A stretch of DNA of 9,028 nt from Phycisphaerae bacterium (GTDB taxonomy: Bacteria > Planctomycetota > Phycisphaerae > Phycisphaerales > SM1A02). Shown here one piece after another: positions 6,085-9,028 of the stretch (its first letter is position 1; each line of letters opens with the position of its first letter). The translations under genes and the position numbers were made by a program. Location: the NCBI GenBank assembly GCA_002684755.1, contig NYVS01000122.1, positions 6,588 through 15,615 on the forward strand, written 5' to 3'. The notes under the pieces are model-generated. The model ran no database searches. It was not told the origin of the DNA and worked only from the letters and a program-made list of their open reading frames with translations.

Positions 6085-6681
6085 TCAGGCGTCGGGTGCG
6101 GGTGACGCCGCCCTGGCGCGGTGGCAGTCGACCTGATGATCGTCGACGAGTCCCATGGCCTGCATGAACGCGTGGGCGGTGACCGGTCCGACGAACCGGA
6201 AACCGAGCCGCCGCAGCGCCCGGGCGAGTCGTCGGCTTTCCGGCGTCTCGGTGTCGAGGTCCGCGGTGCACCGGGCCCGGGGGCGGTCCGATCCGGCGTC
6301 CGGCGCGAAGGACCAGACGAACGCCGCGAAGCGATCGGCGTCCTCGAAGGCGTCGGTCATCACCCGCGCGTTTCCGCAGATGGCGTCGATCTTCCCACGG
6401 TGCCGGATCACGCCCGGACGATCGAGCACGTCGAGCCGGTCCCGGTCGGTCCAGTGGGCGAGTCGTCGGGGATCGAAGCCGTCGAAGGCGGCGCGGAGAT
6501 CCTCGCGACGTCGGAGGATCGTGAGCCAGCTCAGGCCGCACTGCAGCCCTTCGAGGCACAGTTTCTCGAAGAGCGCGTCCCCGTCCCGCTGCGGCACGCC
6601 CCATTCCTCGTCGTGATATCGCTGGTAGAGCGGATCGTCTCCACACCAGTCGCATCGGACGATCGCCGCGTCCGCGGTCAC
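6085..6681 (-). CDS. tag: DNA-3-methyladenine glycosylase I
   Basis: 198 residues. Tag removes 3-methyladenine from alkylated DNA, leaving an abasic site for base-excision repair in the cytoplasm. The sequence follows E. coli Tag closely: RCDWC, DPLYQRYHDEEWGVP, LFEKLCLEGLQCGLSW (with E39 and W52), GVIRHRGKIDAICGNAR, FVWSF, GFRFVGPVTAHAFMQAMGLV and DDHQVDC. The zinc ligands C10, H23, H182 and C186 keep the C-13-H and H-4-C spacing of the family. Length is normal. The start is GTG at 6681-6679; there is no ATG before the essential C10. It overlaps the stop codon of the upstream TIM-barrel gene in a GTGA junction, which suggests translational coupling. No adaptive-response regulator such as Ada is nearby, so expression probably follows the housekeeping operon. 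Confidence 0.95.
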   Translation of the reverse strand: MTADAAIVRCDWCGDDPLYQRYHDEEWGVPQRDGDALFEKLCLEGLQCGLSWLTILRRREDLRAAFDGFDPRRLAHWTDRDRLDVLDRPGVIRHRGKIDAICGNARVMTDAFEDADRFAAFVWSFAPDAGSDRPRARCTADLDTETPESRRLARALRRLGFRFVGPVTAHAFMQAMGLVDDHQVDCHRARAASPAPDA

Positions 6682-7385
6682 CGGGCGGCGCCGTGTCGCC
6701 AGGCGGTCGCGGTGGGGAGGTCCCGGGGTGCGACGACCACCGGCGCGTCGTCGGGGAGGCGGGTGTTGATCGCCTCCATGACCGCGGTGCGAGGGAGCAC
6801 CCCTTCGCCCAGGGGCACCGGGATCATCGGTGGTTCCTCGTCGTCGTCGGTCGCTTCGCCGGGCATCGCGTCCGTGAGGAAGAGGAGATCCGCCTTCGGG
6901 ACCATGAACTCGAGGATCCTCGCGTAGTGGTCCTCGGCGTCGGCGAGCATCGACGGAAGCAGCAGGTCGACGGGGGAGAGGGCGAGCCCGAACGGTTCAC
7001 CTTCGCGGCGGCGGAGGAAGTCGAGCGTCCCCTGCGCATCGCTCAGGACGTGCCGCGCGTGCGGGCGGATGCAGAGCTTCCGACCCGCGGCGACCAGCGT
7101 GTCGCGGATGTCGTCGCAGAACGTCTCGAACCGTTCGTGCCCGCCGGCCATCCAGGTCCTCGGATCGTCCGCGAAGAGATCGTCCGCGAGGGTTCCACTC
7201 CACGCGACCAGAAGATCTCCGGGGAGATCGACGAGACCGATCCAGTCGTCGGCGAGCGGATTTCCGGGCAGGATCGAGGCGATGGCGTCGATCGGCGCTC
7301 CGTGTGGAACGACGAGATCGCAGACCGCGTCGGGGATGCCGACCGACCGCGCGGTACCGGTGTCGAGAATGGTGCAGAGCCGCAT
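6678..7385 (-). CDS. Sugar phosphate isomerase/epimerase-like TIM-barrel protein, apparently degenerate
   Basis: 235 residues from ATG 7385-7383; AGGA lies ten bases upstream. The reading frame is open further upstream but there only shadows queD. The pattern of short strands and helices resembles the xylose isomerase-like TIM barrel (AP_endonuc_2 superfamily): CDDIRDTLVAAGRKLCIRPH (90-109), FGLALSPVDLLLPSML (132-147), ADLLFLTD (165-172) and PVPLGEGVLP (189-198), the last very typical. It is shorter than usual members (about 260-290). Positions where relatives carry metal-binding residues look changed: IRPH where an E-x-H type strand is expected, and LALSPVDLL where LDxxH is common. Catalysis is therefore doubtful. 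It lies 53 bases after queD and is coupled by GTGA to tag. The superfamily includes endonuclease IV, but the nine metal ligands of that enzyme are not seen. Fold assignment is moderate; function unknown. Confidence 0.65.
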   Translation of the reverse strand: MRLCTILDTGTARSVGIPDAVCDLVVPHGAPIDAIASILPGNPLADDWIGLVDLPGDLLVAWSGTLADDLFADDPRTWMAGGHERFETFCDDIRDTLVAAGRKLCIRPHARHVLSDAQGTLDFLRRREGEPFGLALSPVDLLLPSMLADAEDHYARILEFMVPKADLLFLTDAMPGEATDDDEEPPMIPVPLGEGVLPRTAVMEAINTRLPDDAPVVVAPRDLPTATAWRHGAAR

Positions 7386-7420
7386 GACGAGGGCGTCCTG
7401 AGGGGGTGGCACGGGCCGTC

Positions 7421-7438
7421 GGGCGCGGGTCGCCGCCC
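7421..7438 (-). other. Short hairpin directly after queD
   Basis: On the minus strand GGGCG (7438-7434) and CGCCC (7425-7421) can pair around an eight-base loop, beginning immediately after the queD stop codon. No T-run follows. It could slow transcription or protect the 3' end between queD and the TIM-barrel gene, or be chance in GC-rich DNA. Confidence 0.2.
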
Positions 7439-7801
7439 TCAGGTTCCGCGGTAGCAGCACGAACTGGTGCAGGTCTCCTGCACCTGGATCTCGTGCAGCA
7501 GGGGGAGTTCGCCGATCAGTCGGTCCCAGATCCACTTCGCGAGCATCTCGCTCGTCGGATTCTCGAGTCCTTCGATGTCGTTGAGGCAGCGGTGGTCGAG
7601 GGCGTCCTCGACCGGACCGATCGCCGCCTTGATGGTGCCGAAGTCCATGAGATACCCCGACCCCTCGGGCACCTCCCCTTCCACGACGACGTGGATGTGG
7701 AAGGAGTGCCCGTGGAGCCGGCGGCACTTGTGACCTTCAGGGAAGGTCGGCAGCCAGTGTGCCGCTTCGAAGCGGAACGACTTGCTCAGTGATACCCGCA
7801 T
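7439..7801 (-). CDS. queD: 6-carboxytetrahydropterin synthase (QueD/PTPS family)
   Basis: 120 residues, the normal length. QueD converts 7,8-dihydroneopterin triphosphate to 6-carboxytetrahydropterin, an early step towards 7-deazaguanines such as tRNA queuosine. Visible hallmarks are FEAAHWL with zinc ligand H15; the KCRRLHGHSF block with catalytic C26 and zinc ligands H30 and H32; LMDFGTIK (51-58); the LDHRCLN block with the D69-H70 catalytic pair; ENPTSEMLAKWIWDRL; and VQETCTS with E109. All catalytic residues are present. The ATG at 7801-7799 is 13 bases after the rplS stop, so it belongs to the trmD-rplS operon. The other queuosine genes (queC, queE, queF, tgt) are not in the window. A eukaryote-type pterin synthase role is an alternative, but the KC..LHGH motif fits QueD best. 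Confidence 0.93.
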   Translation of the reverse strand: MRVSLSKSFRFEAAHWLPTFPEGHKCRRLHGHSFHIHVVVEGEVPEGSGYLMDFGTIKAAIGPVEDALDHRCLNDIEGLENPTSEMLAKWIWDRLIGELPLLHEIQVQETCTSSCCYRGT

Positions 7802-7814
7802 GAGTGGTTCGGCC

Positions 7815-8198
7815 TCAGCCTTCGTTGACCCACTTCAGGCCGCGGCGGCGGTCGCGAAGACGGCGAGCCTTGCCGATGCGGTCGCGGAGGTAGTAGAGCT
7901 TGGCGCGACGAGCGTCACCGTGTCGGACGACCTCGATCTTCGCGATGCGGGGGCTGTGCAGCGGGAAGATCCGCTCCACGCCTTCGTTCGCGACGATGCG
8001 GCGGACGGTGATGGTCCGGTTGACGCCACGGCCCTTGTCGCCGATGAGGACGCCCTGGAAGACCTGGACACGTTCCTTCTCACCCTCGACGATGAGGTAG
8101 TGGACGTCGAGCGTGTCGCCGACCGAGAAGCTGGGGAGGGCGTCGTCGGCCTTGAGCTGGCCGGCGACCGCCGATTCGATGGTTTCCGTGCGGTTCAT
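7815..8198 (-). CDS. rplS: 50S ribosomal protein L19
   Basis: 127 residues, slightly longer than the usual 115 or so. L19 sits at the subunit interface of the ribosome and contacts both 23S and 16S rRNA. Clear family blocks are FSVGDTLDVHYLIVEGEKER (24-43), VQVFQGVLIG, TITVRRIVANEGVERIFPLH (62-81), SPRIAKIEVVRHGDARRAKL and the basic tail YYLRDRIGKARRLRDRRRG. The ATG (8198-8196) overlaps the trmD stop codon in ATGA, with GGGAG about ten bases upstream inside trmD, so the two are probably translationally coupled. The trmD-rplS order is conserved across bacteria. Very secure. Confidence 0.97.
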   Translation of the reverse strand: MNRTETIESAVAGQLKADDALPSFSVGDTLDVHYLIVEGEKERVQVFQGVLIGDKGRGVNRTITVRRIVANEGVERIFPLHSPRIAKIEVVRHGDARRAKLYYLRDRIGKARRLRDRRRGLKWVNEG

Positions 8199-8998
8199 GA
8201 GTCCGAATCTCCCGGGCCGTCGCCCGAATGTTCCCCTCGAGCGGGCTCGCCGCCGTCGGGTTGCCGCGACATGGATCGTTCGACGTCCAGGGGTCGCGGT
8301 GTAGGGTCGAGAAGGTCGGGGCGGCGCCGTCGCGTCCGCTCGACCGATTGTTCACGTCGCCAGTCGGCGATCGCACCGTGATCGCCGCTGAGCAGCACGT
8401 CGGGGACTTCCCGATCGTGCCAGGTGCGGGGCCGGGTGAAGTGCGGGCAGTCCAGAAGCGGACGGCCCGATTCATCCCGGGTCGAGAAGGAGTCCTCGGC
8501 CGCGGAGTCCGCGTGCCCGAGCACCCCGGGAAGCAGTCGAACGAGGGCGTCGATCAGCACCATCGCCGGCAGTTCACCGCCGGAGACGACGTAGTCGCCG
8601 ATCGAGATCTCGAGCGGATCGAGTTCGTCGATCACCCGCTCGTCGATCCCCTCGTAGTGTCCGGCGATGAGGAGCAGCCGCGGTTCGGCGGCCAGTTCCT
8701 CGACCCGGGCCTGGGTGAGTGGTTCGCCCTGGGGCGTGAGGAGCACGCGACGGGCGGGCGACGTCTCCGACGCCTCCACCGCGTTCACCGCATCCCACAG
8801 GGGTTCGCACATCATCACCATGCCGGGGCCTCCGCCGAACGGTCGATCGTCCACGGTGCGATGTCGGTCCGTCGTCCATTCACGAAGGTCGTGGAGGTGG
8901 TACTCCGCGGCTCCGCTGGACGCCGCTCTTCCGGGCATGCTGGTCGCGAGGACTTCGCGAAACATGTCGGGAAAGAGCGTGAGGACGTCGATGCGCAT
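8195..8998 (-). CDS. trmD: tRNA (guanine-37-N1)-methyltransferase
   Basis: 267 residues. TrmD methylates G37, next to the anticodon, using S-adenosylmethionine, which prevents +1 frameshifting; it is usually essential. Sequence blocks are MRIDVLTLFPDMF at the N-terminus, TTDRHRTVDDRPFGGGPGMV (42-61), LLIAGHYEGIDERV (109-122) and the trefoil-knot segment ISIGDYVVSGGELP (131-144). SAAEDSF follows, with D169 matching the catalytic aspartate of the family. A polar tail after about residue 235, rich in Gly, Asp and Ser, looks disordered and makes it slightly longer than the usual 240-255. The ATG is at 8998-8996 with a weak GGA upstream. In many bacteria rpsP and rimM precede trmD; here only 30 bases upstream are visible. 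They include a TGA at 9022-9020 that could end such a gene but cannot be assigned. Confidence 0.97.
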   Translation of the reverse strand: MRIDVLTLFPDMFREVLATSMPGRAASSGAAEYHLHDLREWTTDRHRTVDDRPFGGGPGMVMMCEPLWDAVNAVEASETSPARRVLLTPQGEPLTQARVEELAAEPRLLLIAGHYEGIDERVIDELDPLEISIGDYVVSGGELPAMVLIDALVRLLPGVLGHADSAAEDSFSTRDESGRPLLDCPHFTRPRTWHDREVPDVLLSGDHGAIADWRREQSVERTRRRRPDLLDPTPRPLDVERSMSRQPDGGEPARGEHSGDGPGDSDS

Positions 8999-9028
8999 CG
9001 AATTCCGATCGCCGAGGCTTCACGCCGG

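Noticed and set aside
6121..7454. Plus-strand open frames opposite tag and the TIM-barrel gene
   Set aside because: They mirror confidently identified minus-strand genes and show shadow-type composition.
7386..7727. Upstream extension of the TIM-barrel frame into queD
   Set aside because: The added residues are Arg/Pro-rich shadow of queD; the recognisable protein begins at ATG 7385.

Overview
This 9,028-base window is GC-rich chromosomal DNA. The mix of genes points to a bacterium of the Planctomycetota, plausibly the Phycisphaerae. Pointers are an HNH endonuclease of the type common in planctomycetes, a secreted protein resembling planctomycete DUF1571/LolA-like families, and dense housekeeping genes with short overlaps. 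The taxonomic call is inference from protein style; no marker gene settles it.

Layout, left to right. (1) 1-350, minus strand: the N-terminal 116 codons of ribosomal protein L13 (rplM), running off the left edge. It has a strong sigma70-type promoter and a hairpin-bearing leader between 351 and 499. (2) 543-3032, plus strand: a membrane CPBP (CAAX-type) protease with an extra N-terminal domain, followed by a small secreted protein of unknown function. These are the only two plus-strand genes. (3) 3016-8998, minus strand: seven genes reading right to left. They are trmD, rplS, queD, a TIM-barrel protein, tag, an HNH endonuclease, and a large membrane-bound PAS/histidine-kinase-like protein. 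The last converges on the secreted-protein gene with a 17-base overlap.

The minus-strand run looks like one main operon, trmD-rplS-queD-TIM barrel-tag, with an ATGA overlap (trmD/rplS), a 13-base gap (rplS/queD), a 53-base gap, and a GTGA overlap (TIM barrel/tag). It links translation (L19), tRNA anticodon-loop modification (TrmD at G37, QueD towards queuosine at position 34) and alkylation repair (Tag). The HNH and kinase-like genes follow after gaps of 145 and 170 bases and may have their own signals.

Most of the window is ordinary. The best lead is the kinase-like protein. It keeps the frame of a sensor histidine kinase (multi-pass MASE1-like membrane region, PAS domain, HDFNN-type dimerisation helix), but serine replaces the phospho-accepting histidine and the ATP-binding boxes look eroded, so it is probably a pseudokinase. 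Lesser leads are three back-to-back perfect hairpins upstream of it, a TIM-barrel protein that appears to have lost its metal ligands and is coupled to tag, and the unusual N-terminal domain of the CPBP protease. I see no CRISPR array, transposon, tRNA or rRNA, and no clearly new multi-gene system.
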